Of a stretch of 64,000 bases of DNA, positions 9,562 to 21,700 are shown one piece after another; within the stretch, counting starts at the first letter, position 1; every line of letters begins with the position of its first letter. Position numbers and translations under genes: made by a program. Source of the DNA: a virus; IMG/VR virus record IMGVR_UViG_3300008117_000010, positions 46,527-110,526 of that record. The stretch is one strand, 5' to 3'. The notes below the pieces were generated by a model. It ran no database searches. It had not been told where the DNA came from and saw only the letters and a list, made by a program, of their open reading frames with translations.

Positions 9562-12500
9562 ATGGCAACTTATATACAAGGAGTAACAGATTATATTCCT
9601 GAAATTCAACCGTTTCAACCTGACTATAATATTTTAGCACAGGCGCTTAGTACAAAAGAAGCGCAATATCAAGCAGGCTATGATAAAATAAGTGGAATAT
9701 ACGGTACACTTTTGAATTCAAATATGACGCACTCAGAGAATATTGAGAGGCGTAATAAATACTTTACTCAAATAGAAAATGAAATTCAAAAGATTGCAGG
9801 TCTAGATCTTAGTAGACAAGATAATGTTATAAGTGCTCAACAAGTTTTTAAACCATTAATAAATGATAAGTACATTCATAAGGATATGTCCTTTACTAAA
9901 TCATTTGAAGATAGTTTATTAGCTTCTGAAAATTATAAAAGATGTGTTGGAGAAAATTGTGGTGGTCAATGGTGGGAAACTGGAGATTTAGAATTAGCAT
10001 ATAAAAGGGAAGAGTTTGCAAATGCATCACTTGACCAAACCTTAGGTATGCAAAATTTAAATTACACTCCATTTCAGAATGCTTACAAAATGGGGATGGA
10101 TTTTGCAAAAGAAATGAATTTTGAATCACAATCAGTAGAAATAACACCTGATGGTAGATATCAAATAACGAGGACAAATGGTCAACAAATGGTTCCCGAT
10201 CTATCTCAATATATGATGGCAACTGTAGGTAATGATCCTAAAGTAGCTGATACATATAAAACACAAGCATATGTAGATAGAAAAAATTATATAAAAGCAA
10301 ATGCACAACAATACGGTAGTGAAGAAGCTGCTGAGCGTCAATACTTTACAGAAGTATTTACTGCAGTTGAAGAATCAAATGCACGACGCCAAGCAGAATT
10401 AGAAAAACAAAATCAACAAATTGATAATAAGAAAAAACTTGTTGAAGAAAATAAAAAGACAGGAATTAATCCTGCATATGATACAGATCCAGAAGCTTTA
10501 TTATTAGGTCTTGATACTCAAAAAGAAGTTGTTAGTATAAATAAAAAACAAGCAGATGATATAGCTGATTTATCAAATCCAAGTATTGTTCCAAATCTTC
10601 CAATAGATGTACTAAGAAGTAGAGTTGATGCTATTACTGCAAGTAATTCATTACAAGAAACTTTGATTACTGCAGCATCTAACTATGCTAACCTCACTCA
10701 AAAGGTTGAAATAAAAGCCGATGAGTATGGTAAAATGCAAGTACAGCATCAATATAATATGGCTGAAATTGCATATAAAGCACAGCTTGATGCAGAAAAA
10801 GAAAAAAAGGAAAGTGAAACAATGGCAGATGCTTTAGGCATTACTGATGGTGTTATTGTTCCTGGAGATGTGGGTCAAACAGATCCCAATTATAATGTTC
10901 AGGAAGAAATGATTAAAAGAGAAGAATCATTGCGTGGAGATGGAACTGCTAAAACTGAACATTTAAGCCAAGTAGTAGTAAGTCAATTACAATCAGTTGC
11001 TAATGATCCAAATGCAAGTCCAGAAAGAAGACAAGAAGCAAGAAGATTATTAGAAGATACATATGGTGTATTAGAAACCTCAACTACATATAAAGAAAAA
11101 ACTTATTTAGATGAGTTTGTTGAGGAAATGAAACAAGATTGGGAATCTGATGATGAGTTTACATGGTATAATCCACTAGATTTATTTGATATTGCTAAAC
11201 AAGCTGCTGATGCCAGTTGGGATTATATGTTTGATGATGAAAAAAAGGAATCAGTAAAAGTTGAAAAAGAAGGATACTTAAGAAAAGATGCAAGTGGTAA
11301 TTTATCACTTGTAAAAGATTGGCAAAATAAAGCTAAAACACCTTTCATAAATGATATGAAAAGTGCTAATAATGTTTTAGAACTTCAGGGAAGAATTAAG
11401 AATTTAATAACAAGTGAAGATTTTAAACAAGTAATTAAAGGTCGTGAAGATGTTATTTTACCCGATCTTTATCAAGCTTATAATGATATACAAGGAACGG
11501 AAGCAGAATTACTTGCAGTGCAACAAGCACATTTAAATAATAATAAAGCTGTTTTAAGTTATATTCAATCAACACCAACAGATGAATATGATCCATTTAT
11601 AATGGAAGCACGCGAACAGTTTTTAGATGATAAAGGAAACATAAGATCATTAGAAGAATTTGCACAAGCAGTAATGCCTGTTGTTGCTAATCATCCAGAT
11701 AGAGAAGTATGGGATTGGTCTAGTGCAGCAAAAGGTGCTATGACTGCTAATCTAATACCAATTGTTGGACCAGTAGCAGGAGTAGTAAGTGGATATAGAT
11801 CTGGAAAAGTTCCAATGGGTGAATTAGATCAAGAAGATATGATGGATGAAATCGAATCTATATATGATGAATTTAAAGAAGACTTTAGTGATGCATATGC
11901 AAACAAAGATATTCCAGGTATTACAACAGAGTTTAGTCCGTTAGGTGGACACACTGGAGCATTTTCACAAGGTGTAAGTTATCAAGTTGATTCAATGCTT
12001 GGTGGTATGGCTCCATCAAATAGAGCAGCTGGTGAATTATTATCAGCAATAAATCAAAGTGGTGCATTAGCTAATCCTAAAGCAGCTGAAGCAACATGGA
12101 TAATGGGAGATGGTTCTATGATTACTCCAGATGTAATTGATGATCAATATAGTGAAGATAAAGAAAATGCTATTAGAGCAATGATGCAACAAATGAGCAT
12201 GGATTTTTTAAGTAGTAATCCAAAAAATACCACAGACGGTAGACCAAGATTTAAAATAACTAGTTATGGTACCGGAGCTCAAAATCGTAATAATGTTGCA
12301 ATAACCTTTACACCGTCTCAAGCATATTTAAAAGGATTAATAGGTTCAGAAAATTTACCTGGGGTATATAGATCTGCCTTTGGTAAAAATATGGATCAAG
12401 CTACATTCACATTAATTATACCACGTGAAAAATTAGCCCAACATACTGGTTCTGATGGTAGACCTCGTGAAACAGCTATTATTTCTAGACATACTAATAC

Positions 12501-12777
12501 GCGTGTTGAAAGAGTATTTAACTTAACAAATCAATATAACATTGATTATGGTAATTTAGGTGGTAGTTCTTCTATAAGAAGAGATTCAAATGGTAATGTT
12601 TTCTTATATCAAACATCTGCAGAATATGATCCACAAACAGGAAGAATAATAAATACTCCGTTAGCACCTGTTTATTTAAAAGATTTTGATATTAATCAAA
12701 CTGTGGAAACGTTAAATCAAACCCATAAAGAAATCTTACAAGACAATAGTATTAACATAAAAAGAGATAGAAGATAA
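9562..12777 (+). CDS. Putative virion cargo/internal protein
   Basis: A 1071-aa protein starting MATYIQGVTDYIPEIQPFQP, a start I recognise as typical of a large conserved protein in crAss-like and related Bacteroidota phages. The first about 250 residues are helical. Residues about 270-430 are Gln/Lys/Glu-rich and likely coiled coil. A Gly/Ala-rich stretch near residues 725-755 (MTANLIPIVGPVAGVVSG) could insert in or contact a membrane. No catalytic motif is visible. Its stop overlaps the start of the 3239-codon gene (TAATG), so the two are translationally coupled. By position just upstream of the giant RNA-polymerase-bearing genes it is a candidate for one of the capsid/tail cargo proteins ejected with the DNA in crAss-like phages; that role is inferred. 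Confidence 0.65.
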   Translation: MATYIQGVTDYIPEIQPFQPDYNILAQALSTKEAQYQAGYDKISGIYGTLLNSNMTHSENIERRNKYFTQIENEIQKIAGLDLSRQDNVISAQQVFKPLINDKYIHKDMSFTKSFEDSLLASENYKRCVGENCGGQWWETGDLELAYKREEFANASLDQTLGMQNLNYTPFQNAYKMGMDFAKEMNFESQSVEITPDGRYQITRTNGQQMVPDLSQYMMATVGNDPKVADTYKTQAYVDRKNYIKANAQQYGSEEAAERQYFTEVFTAVEESNARRQAELEKQNQQIDNKKKLVEENKKTGINPAYDTDPEALLLGLDTQKEVVSINKKQADDIADLSNPSIVPNLPIDVLRSRVDAITASNSLQETLITAASNYANLTQKVEIKADEYGKMQVQHQYNMAEIAYKAQLDAEKEKKESETMADALGITDGVIVPGDVGQTDPNYNVQEEMIKREESLRGDGTAKTEHLSQVVVSQLQSVANDPNASPERRQEARRLLEDTYGVLETSTTYKEKTYLDEFVEEMKQDWESDDEFTWYNPLDLFDIAKQAADASWDYMFDDEKKESVKVEKEGYLRKDASGNLSLVKDWQNKAKTPFINDMKSANNVLELQGRIKNLITSEDFKQVIKGREDVILPDLYQAYNDIQGTEAELLAVQQAHLNNNKAVLSYIQSTPTDEYDPFIMEAREQFLDDKGNIRSLEEFAQAVMPVVANHPDREVWDWSSAAKGAMTANLIPIVGPVAGVVSGYRSGKVPMGELDQEDMMDEIESIYDEFKEDFSDAYANKDIPGITTEFSPLGGHTGAFSQGVSYQVDSMLGGMAPSNRAAGELLSAINQSGALANPKAAEATWIMGDGSMITPDVIDDQYSEDKENAIRAMMQQMSMDFLSSNPKNTTDGRPRFKITSYGTGAQNRNNVAITFTPSQAYLKGLIGSENLPGVYRSAFGKNMDQATFTLIIPREKLAQHTGSDGRPRETAIISRHTNTRVERVFNLTNQYNIDYGNLGGSSSIRRDSNGNVFLYQTSAEYDPQTGRIINTPLAPVYLKDFDINQTVETLNQTHKEILQDNSINIKRDRR

Positions 12778-15700
12778 TGGCTGAAGTAAATAGTACTCCA
12801 AATACTTTTGAAGTAAAAAGTGATTCAGGAAATACAATTAATGTTATTCCAAAAACACCAAGTACTTCATCCTCTAAATTATATGATGAACAAGCAACAG
12901 TTGGTAATAGTGTAAGTGGACCTAATCCTTCACCTACAGGTGTATCATCTACTGATCGTCTTAATAATGCGGTATTAAAAATAAAAGATACTACCGATCC
13001 ATATGCATATGCTAAACCATCAGCTTTTAATTCAACTCATACAGGATTAAACTTTGATAGATATTCAAATCATAGTCAATTTAGAAATTTAGGATTCAGT
13101 CCCTTTAGGGATAATGAAACTATTTATAATAATAATAGTTCATGGTTTGATGATTTTGGAAGAGCAGCGAGTCAATATGGAACATTGTTTTCTGCAGGTG
13201 CAACATCCCTTTTTAAAAACTGGGGTTCATTAAGTAATACCACTCCAGACTTTGATTCTGCAAATACTATGGAAAAAGCCATGGCAATTGGTAGTTCTAG
13301 TAAATCAGGATTTGGAGCAAGCTTTACAAATTTCTTTTTAAATTCAGCATACACTGTTGGTGTAATTGCAGAAATAGCTGCAGAAGAAATTGCACTTGGA
13401 TTAGCAACGGGTGCATCTGGTGGTGGTGCTGCACCAGCAGCACTAACAAGAACAGGATTAAATATTGGTCGATTTACAAAAGCAATTGGTCAATTATTTA
13501 AAGGTGCAAATAATATTTCTACCGCTCGTAAAGTTTGGAATGTTGCAAAAAAGATAACACCCTTTGGTGATACTGCTGATTTAGCACGTGGATTAATAAA
13601 AGGAGAACGTGCAACATTAAGAGGAATTTATAAAGACTATAACTCTCTAGATAATTTTGCAAAATCAAAAGCATTATTTGGTCAATTCTATCGTGATGTA
13701 CGCGAAATAAATGCTGCCTCATCAGAATCTAAATTAGAAGCAGGAATGGTTAGTAATGAAGTTTCTGCTAAACTAATTGATGAATTCTACAGAGATAATG
13801 GTAGAATGCCTAACTTTAATGAATCACAAGTTATTCATAGTCAAGCACTTCAAGCTGGATCAGAAGCATATTTATATAATATGCCTGCTATATACTTTAG
13901 TAATAAATTAGTTTTAGAAGGTGCTCTAAAAGGTATTAAACCTTTTAGATCAATAATGAATAAAGTACCTAATAATCTTAGACCTGTTATTAAAACCGTG
14001 GATGGTAAAAAAACAGCAAAGGTTTATGATATGAATAATATCAAGAGTTATTTAAATCTTGATTCAATAAGAATGTTAGGTAAAGCTTTACGTCCTAAAA
14101 ATTTAGTTGGTACTGGTATCAGATATACTAGTGCAAATTTTGCAGAAGGTTTACAAGAAGTTTATCAAGAATCATTATCTGCTGGACTTATAGATCACTA
14201 TACAAATAAAAACTTTGGTCAAGAACGTCTTGGTCAAGCTGGATTATTAAATAGTTTAAGATTAGGTGCAGCAGAACTTGATAAGCAAAATATGGCTTTA
14301 GAAACATTTTTATCAGGTTTCTTTATGGCAGCTCCTATTGGAGGACTTCAAACAATTGCATTTAAGAAAGCTCCTAGATTATATCAAAAATATAGAAATC
14401 CAGAAAAGTATAAGCAATATATTGATGATAGAAAAAATGCAATTACAAAATTAGAAAATTCATTAAATGCAATTATTAATGATCCAGCAAAATTTGCAAA
14501 TGATTTTTATGCAAATGCAACTGAACAAAATAATTTAATTACAAGACAATTAGAATCAGAAGAAGCAGGAGATATCGCCGGAGCAAAGAATATTAAAGAG
14601 CAATCTTTCTTTGAGCATGTTCACACTTTACTTAAACATAACATGCTTGATGAGTTTCAAACTCAAATGCGTGATTTATTAAAGTTAGATGATACTTCAT
14701 TAAAAGAAGCATTTGGTAATGGTCGTGAAAGCATAGAAGGGGATTCATTTAATGCTGGATTACGTGATCGTATAAATAAAGCTATATCACGTGCAGATCG
14801 TCTTAAAGAAAGATATGAAGAATCAAATGAAAAGTTTGTTAATGATTATAATCCAGATACTGAACGTGATTTATATGAGGCATTTGAAGAAGGAAAGAAA
14901 GCCTATTTATTTAATGAGTTTATGTTTGAACGAGTTGGCTCTAGAATACAATCAATGACTGGTTCATTAGCTAGTAATCCAAAACTATCACAAGTATTAG
15001 GTGGTGATATTGCAATATTATTTGATACAACTGCAGGAGGAGCATTACAAAGCAAAATAAAAAACTTAGAATCTGAAATTAAAATATACGAACAAGCAAC
15101 TACAGCCGAAGACAAAGAAATTTTAAAACAAAAACAAGAAGAATACGAAGGGTTAAATACTTGGTATTCAGCTATAACTGCATTTGAAAGAACATATGAT
15201 GAAAGTGTTAAGTTAGAAAACTTTGATCCAAGCAAAGCAGAAAAATTTGTATTACAATTTCCAAAGGGATCTCCTATTGAATATACAAATACTAAAGGTG
15301 AAAAGGTTGAAGGTAAATTTGTAGGTGTATTAGGTAAAAATATATTAATTGAAATAGTAAATAAGAAAGGTAAAAAACAAAGAGTTGCAGTAGATAGATC
15401 AAAAACTGCATTTATGGGTGAGCAAGATATTGATTTATCAGCTCAAGAAATACAGTTTGGTGATCAAACTACTTTAGTAGATTCAATGGTTTATATGCTT
15501 GAAGCTTTATTTGGGCAAGTAGATAGCAGTTTTCAAATTAAAGGTATTGAACCATTAAAAGGATATCTTAATACTCTTGCTGGACCCAATGGTCTTAATA
15601 TGACCAAAGATGAAATGGGTGAGATATTTGCTAATGTTTTAGACATTGTGCGTTTAAGAAAAGATTCAGCACGACACATTAATGCATTAAATATATTAAC

Positions 15701-18700
15701 TGATCCTGATTACTTTAATTCAAATGTTGAAAAAATTGGCCAATTAATTAGTACAGCAAATCGCTTAGCTAAAATAAAAGTAAAAGCTATGCTGGATGAT
15801 TATGAAAGAATGATGGATAATCATCACTTACTACAAGAACTTTATGAGATTGGAATATTTTTAGATCCAAATAACGTTGATGCTCTTGTTAATAAAAATA
15901 AAATACCATCAAGTTTTTATGCAGCAACAAATCTACCAAACATTCCTGAACTAACACAAATTGATCCTAGTAATCCTCAGCACAAAGATATATATAATAA
16001 AATCTTAGAAGTTCTAGAATCATATGAGGCTTTAAAAGGAATTGAGTTTGTAGGTAAAGTTGATCCTACAGCAATTAGTCAAACAATTCCTTTAGGACAA
16101 CAGTTTCAAAAACAAAAAGGTGATGAAAGAACTATTCTTGATTTAGCTACTGAATATGGATTTAATAAAGATAATCCTACAGATATAAGTGCAAAGGAGT
16201 TATTACAAAAAATAATAGACAGTCAATTTGGTTATTTACCTGATAAACAATTAGCACGTAGATTATTATCTGTTATAAAAGATGATATTAATATTAGCTT
16301 TAATAGAAACCATCCTGTCGCAGTATCATATGATACTACTAACGGTATAGTAATCAATCCTAATTTCAGTGCTGCTAATTACAGAACTGGAATATTAAAT
16401 ATTGAAAAAGTTATTCTTAATGGATTGATGCAAAAGTTAGTTAATGATAATTTAACTAATGCAAAATTTAAAGCAGATATTGAAAATATTAAAACCAAGG
16501 TTCAAGAAGCTATTGTTAGTGGTAAATTAAATGCTATTATTGAACAGCTTGAACAACAATGGAATGTTGTATTTCCAAAAAATGAAAAAGGAGATATTAT
16601 TATTGATGATGTAGTTGGATTAAAAAGCATTGAACAGTTTGTTGCAATGGCAATGACTGATCTCTCATTTCAATCTATACTAGCTAATACAATTACTGAA
16701 GAAACAAATAAAAGTGTATGGCAAGAATTTTTGGAGTCACTCAGAAACTTGCTTGAACAAATAACTGGATTATATAAAGGTGGTAATGCATTAGAAGAAA
16801 CATTAAGAATTACTTCTACTGCAATACTTGGTGAACAAATAACTGAAACTCAAACAACTGCTGAAGAAATAAATGTCGCTACACCTTTACAACAACTACC
16901 AGAAGATTTAACAGATGCACTTAATGTTGCATGGAATGAATTATCACCTGAAGATAAACAAAGTTACGGTAGCATTGATTCATGGATTCAAGGTTCATCT
17001 GCAGCAGCAACCATAATTAATAATTATAAAAAGAAGAAAGAAAAGAAAGAAGTTGGAGATGATAAAAAAGGATTGATACAAAATACATTAACAGTTGCAC
17101 AGTTAAGTTATCTTAGAAATAAGTCGGGATTAGAAGAGAGTGACATATTTTCTATGGAACTTCCCGAGTTAATTGAAATTGTTAATGGTAAATTTAGAGT
17201 TCTTGCTCCAAATGAAAATCAAAATTTAACTAGTGCCCAATTACAAGAAGGAAGAATAATCAAAACCTTCAATGGAATTACAATGACTAATGTTCCTATT
17301 GGAACGCAAAATGTTGTAAATCCTGCAGTTCAACAACAACTCGTACAAATTGGTTCAAAGCTAGAAGCAATCTTTTCTAATGTATTAGGTAGAGGAGATG
17401 CTTCAAAAGTTGCACTTCTAAAAAATCAAGCAAAAGCGGTTGGTGATAATATTATAAATCAAATTAAACAGATCTATAATATTAATCAATTACAATATGA
17501 TGAGAATATTAGTTCTAAAATAAGAACACTTTTAAGTGATCCTAGTAAATATTTCTTTCGAGTAACAAGTCTAAATAATATTGTTGAAGAAATAAGAAAA
17601 TCAACAAAAGATAATATTCAAGCTAAACTTAGTGAAGCTATTGAAAAAGTTTTAAAAGAACCAGACTTAAGCGAAACTTCAAAAAATTATACAGATAGAG
17701 GAACAGTTATAGATGAGTTTTTTAGAATGGGTTTACGTGGTATGTTAGACCAAGAAATTAATGACACATATGTTAATCGATTATTAGATCTCGCATATCA
17801 AAATGTTCAATCTAAACTTAATGTTCAAACGCCTATTATCTTTTCAGATAAATTTAAAAAGGATTTAACTAAAACATTAAAGCATGTTGTTGATTACATG
17901 CGTATTAATAATTATCGTGCATTAACAGATACTAATGAGCTCTTTGGATCTATAGGTATAATTCCTGTTAGTGGTCAAGTAGACTTAGTGCTCTATAATG
18001 ATAAAGGTGATTTATTGATTTTAGATATTAAAACAATGATGCCTAAAAATGATAGAGCTAAATTTAAAGGGTACGCAGAATCATTTGAAGAAACATTAGT
18101 TGAAGATAGAGTAGGTTATGTAGAAAAAGATACAGCACAATTAAACATCTATAGAGAGTTAATACAATCTTTAGTTGGTACTGAACTCAATAAGAACAAT
18201 ATGAGAATTCAAGGAATGGGTATTCTGCCTTTACTTGTTAATATGTCTATTGCGGGTAATGGTACTAGAACTATCAGTTCAATTGAAATATCTCCTAGCG
18301 TAAGTAATGTCAACAATAAAAATAAACCTATTGGTTTATATATTCCTATAATAGAAAAGACAACAGTTGAATTATTCCCAGAACTTTATCCACAAGCTCC
18401 ACCTGCTACAGGTATTGATGCAACTGAATTAGCTCGAAGAAAAAAATTAGTTGGATGGACCGCATCATATGAACTAGCTACAATTGCAAAAAGAGAAGGT
18501 ATAGATTTATCTAAATTATCTAGAGAAGAATATGCTAACTACGCTATTAAAAACGGATTAAAAATAGATGACTCACAGCTTAGAACAAATCCTAAACATA
18601 GAAATGCAACTAGTTCACAAGAGGTAGGAGAGATGCTGAAAGCTGATAGAGCATCATTATCTGATGTAACAAAGAAAGCATTTAATTCTTTTTACAATGC

Positions 18701-21700
18701 AATAATGGCTATTGTGAATAAACCTCAAGCAGAGAGGTACTTAGCTCAAAATGTAAGACTATATTCAGATACTAAAAATTCTAACTCATGGTTATACTTT
18801 GGTATAAATAATGGAACTAATACCAATGAATCTTTTACTCATAAAAGTTATTTCTCATTAAAAAATTTAAATGATTTTTCTCCAGAACTTTTTAGAGACT
18901 TTATGATAGAGCTTCAAAAAAGAGGTTATAATGGAGGAGTTAAAATATTTCAAGATTTAGAAGTTCAAGGTCCTGCTTTAAGTGATCAGGTAGTAATGCA
19001 TGGTTATTCAGAAAATGATGCTAAACTAGCTTTACAAGTAGCTAAAGAGTTTTATGGAGATAAAATATTAGAATCATCTTATGGTAAAGATGAAGTTATA
19101 AACGGTAAAAATATGTCTTATAGTCAAATTCTTTCTGATAAAATAAAAGAAAGAGTTGACTCTGGAAATACACAACCATTAGAAGGAACTACACCACCAC
19201 CAGCAGCTCCTGTTGTTGATGTTGTAACTGTTTATCATCATACAAATGTAAAACCTGAAGATTTTAATTTTGGAACTTTTCAAAGAGGTAAAGAACAAGT
19301 TAGCCAATTTGGTGATGGTTTAAACGCATCTTCTACAACTACTCCTTTTTTAGTCCAGAGATACGGTCAGCCAATACAAGGAGAAATTAAAGATTCTGAT
19401 TTTATTGTAATTGATGCTAATAAAACAGAGAAAGAACTGTATAACGAACTTAGAGCTAAAGGATATAATTTTAATAATCCAGCTACAGGTTCTTATATTG
19501 GAAATGATCCAGCTAAAGAATATGATGGAACTGAAAAAGCAAATGAACAACCTGCCATAATATCTTTATTTAATGATTTTCAAAAATCTAATCCTGAAGT
19601 AAAAGGAGTTAAAGTTGTAAATCATATTATTGGTAATCAAAAAGTTGATCCTTTTTACGTCATATATGATGCTAAGTCATTTTATGGACCAGGTTCATTA
19701 TCTAAAAAAGCTCCTGTTTCTGATCAAGCTAAGAAAGCTGATATAGAAATAGGCAAAATAGCAAACACAGAATATGAAGTTAAATCTGATGGAGTTTATT
19801 ATCAAGGTAAAAAACTTAATAATCCTCAAAATAAAACACACAGACAACTTATTGAAACTGATATAGAAAGAAGAAAACAATCAGAGCTTAAGTTTTATAC
19901 TGGAAATGATTTAAAACAACAAATAACAGACCTTCTAAATTCTGAAGTACCAGTTCCTGAAATAACTGTAAAGATTAATAATCCTCTTTGGAATAAGCAA
20001 AGAGCTGCACAATTAGAAGCTTTAGATAATAATGCAAGAATACCAAAAAAAATAATCAGAGCTGCGTTTATAAACACACAGTTTATTGTTAATGGTGAAA
20101 AATATATTATTGAAAAAGATTCTAAGTATGCTTATAGTAATGTAAGAAAAGAGTCTAATAATGAGATTATAGGTAAAATAACTGATGGTGGATATGATTA
20201 TGATGGTGAAACAATAAACAAAGATGCTTTCTTAAAACTCTTAAAAAATGTAGATTCTCCTAAGATTAGTGAGTTCATGGAGAATAAAATTAACGCTAAG
20301 TATAAAGCAGAACTAGCTGCTTTAGAAGGAGCTAAATCTACAACTCCTGTTTCTGATATAGAAAGAAGAAGACAAGAGTCTATAAACTCTATTGTAGAAA
20401 CTTATAATAAGGGAAATGATTTAATTATAGGAAATGCAATAATTACTAAAGCAGATGGTACTACAGAATCAATATCTGATTTAAAAGATGTTGTTACAAC
20501 CGGAGATCCTTTTCAAAGATTAAAAGATAAAATTAATTCTAGATACAAAGAACTAGCTGCTTTAGAAGCTTCTGTTTCTAATGTAGAAGTTAAAAATACT
20601 ATATCAAATGGTGATAAAATTATTAGTGTACAAACAAAACCTGTTACAGATGAAATAACAGATACAGCAGAAGATTTATTTATTCTTCCAGACAATAATC
20701 CAGAAGGTAGAATCCATATAAATATGGAACCCTTAAAAGATATTTTAGTTGTTCCAAATAATACTCTGACTATTATAGACAAAAAAACAGGTAAAGAAAT
20801 AATTAATAAAGAGCTTAATCCAGAGGGAGCTGTAATATTTGAAGCTATGCAAGGAAGACTCTTTGTTGTAGCTAATATTAATGGACAACTCGTTCCATTT
20901 TATAAATCATCTGCAGGTACATCTGGTAAAACACAAGGTGCTTGGTATCCTTTCTTTGGTTATACAGGAGCTTGGTTAGTAAAAGGAGGTATTGATAAAG
21001 CTACTGGTAAAATGTCTTATTCTCCTGAGATTGATAAAGTTACAGATCTTTTAAATGAAAATTTAGTATTTCCTGATAAGTATATAGACAGAGCTACAAA
21101 TAGTATAAAAAATACAAAAGGTGAGATAATTATTGATATGAACCAAGCTTTCAAAGTAAATAGACTTTGGCAAAAAGAGTTTGGATCTCAAACAGGTACA
21201 GGAACTAATTATGAAATAAAAGGGTTAAAAGAAAATACAAGAAGTGAATCAGGACTAGTTGCTCTTATTACAGGACTGAATACTACAGAATTAGATAGTT
21301 CTAAAACACCAAAAGAAAACTCTGAGTGGTTTAATCTTATAAGTAAAAATGCAGAACTAGCTACTTCAGAAGGTAAAAAAGAAGAACCCATACCAAGTAT
21401 TATTAATAGTAAAACATTAAGAGATAATAAAATCATTTACATATCACCAGTATTAACTATTCCTAATGAAATTAAAGATGATAGTGCAGTATTGTTTTAT
21501 GATGATTATGCAATTGCAGCAATTAATAATTTAGGATTTTTAAAGGAAGCTGTAACTCGTGATAATTATTATCAAGTTATTAATGATGTCTTTTATAGTG
21601 GCGGATATACATCAGAACAAGTATTAGCATTTAGAAATGCTATAAATGAGACAGCATATAATTCAATAATTAATGCATTAAATGAATCTCCTGAAAAAGT

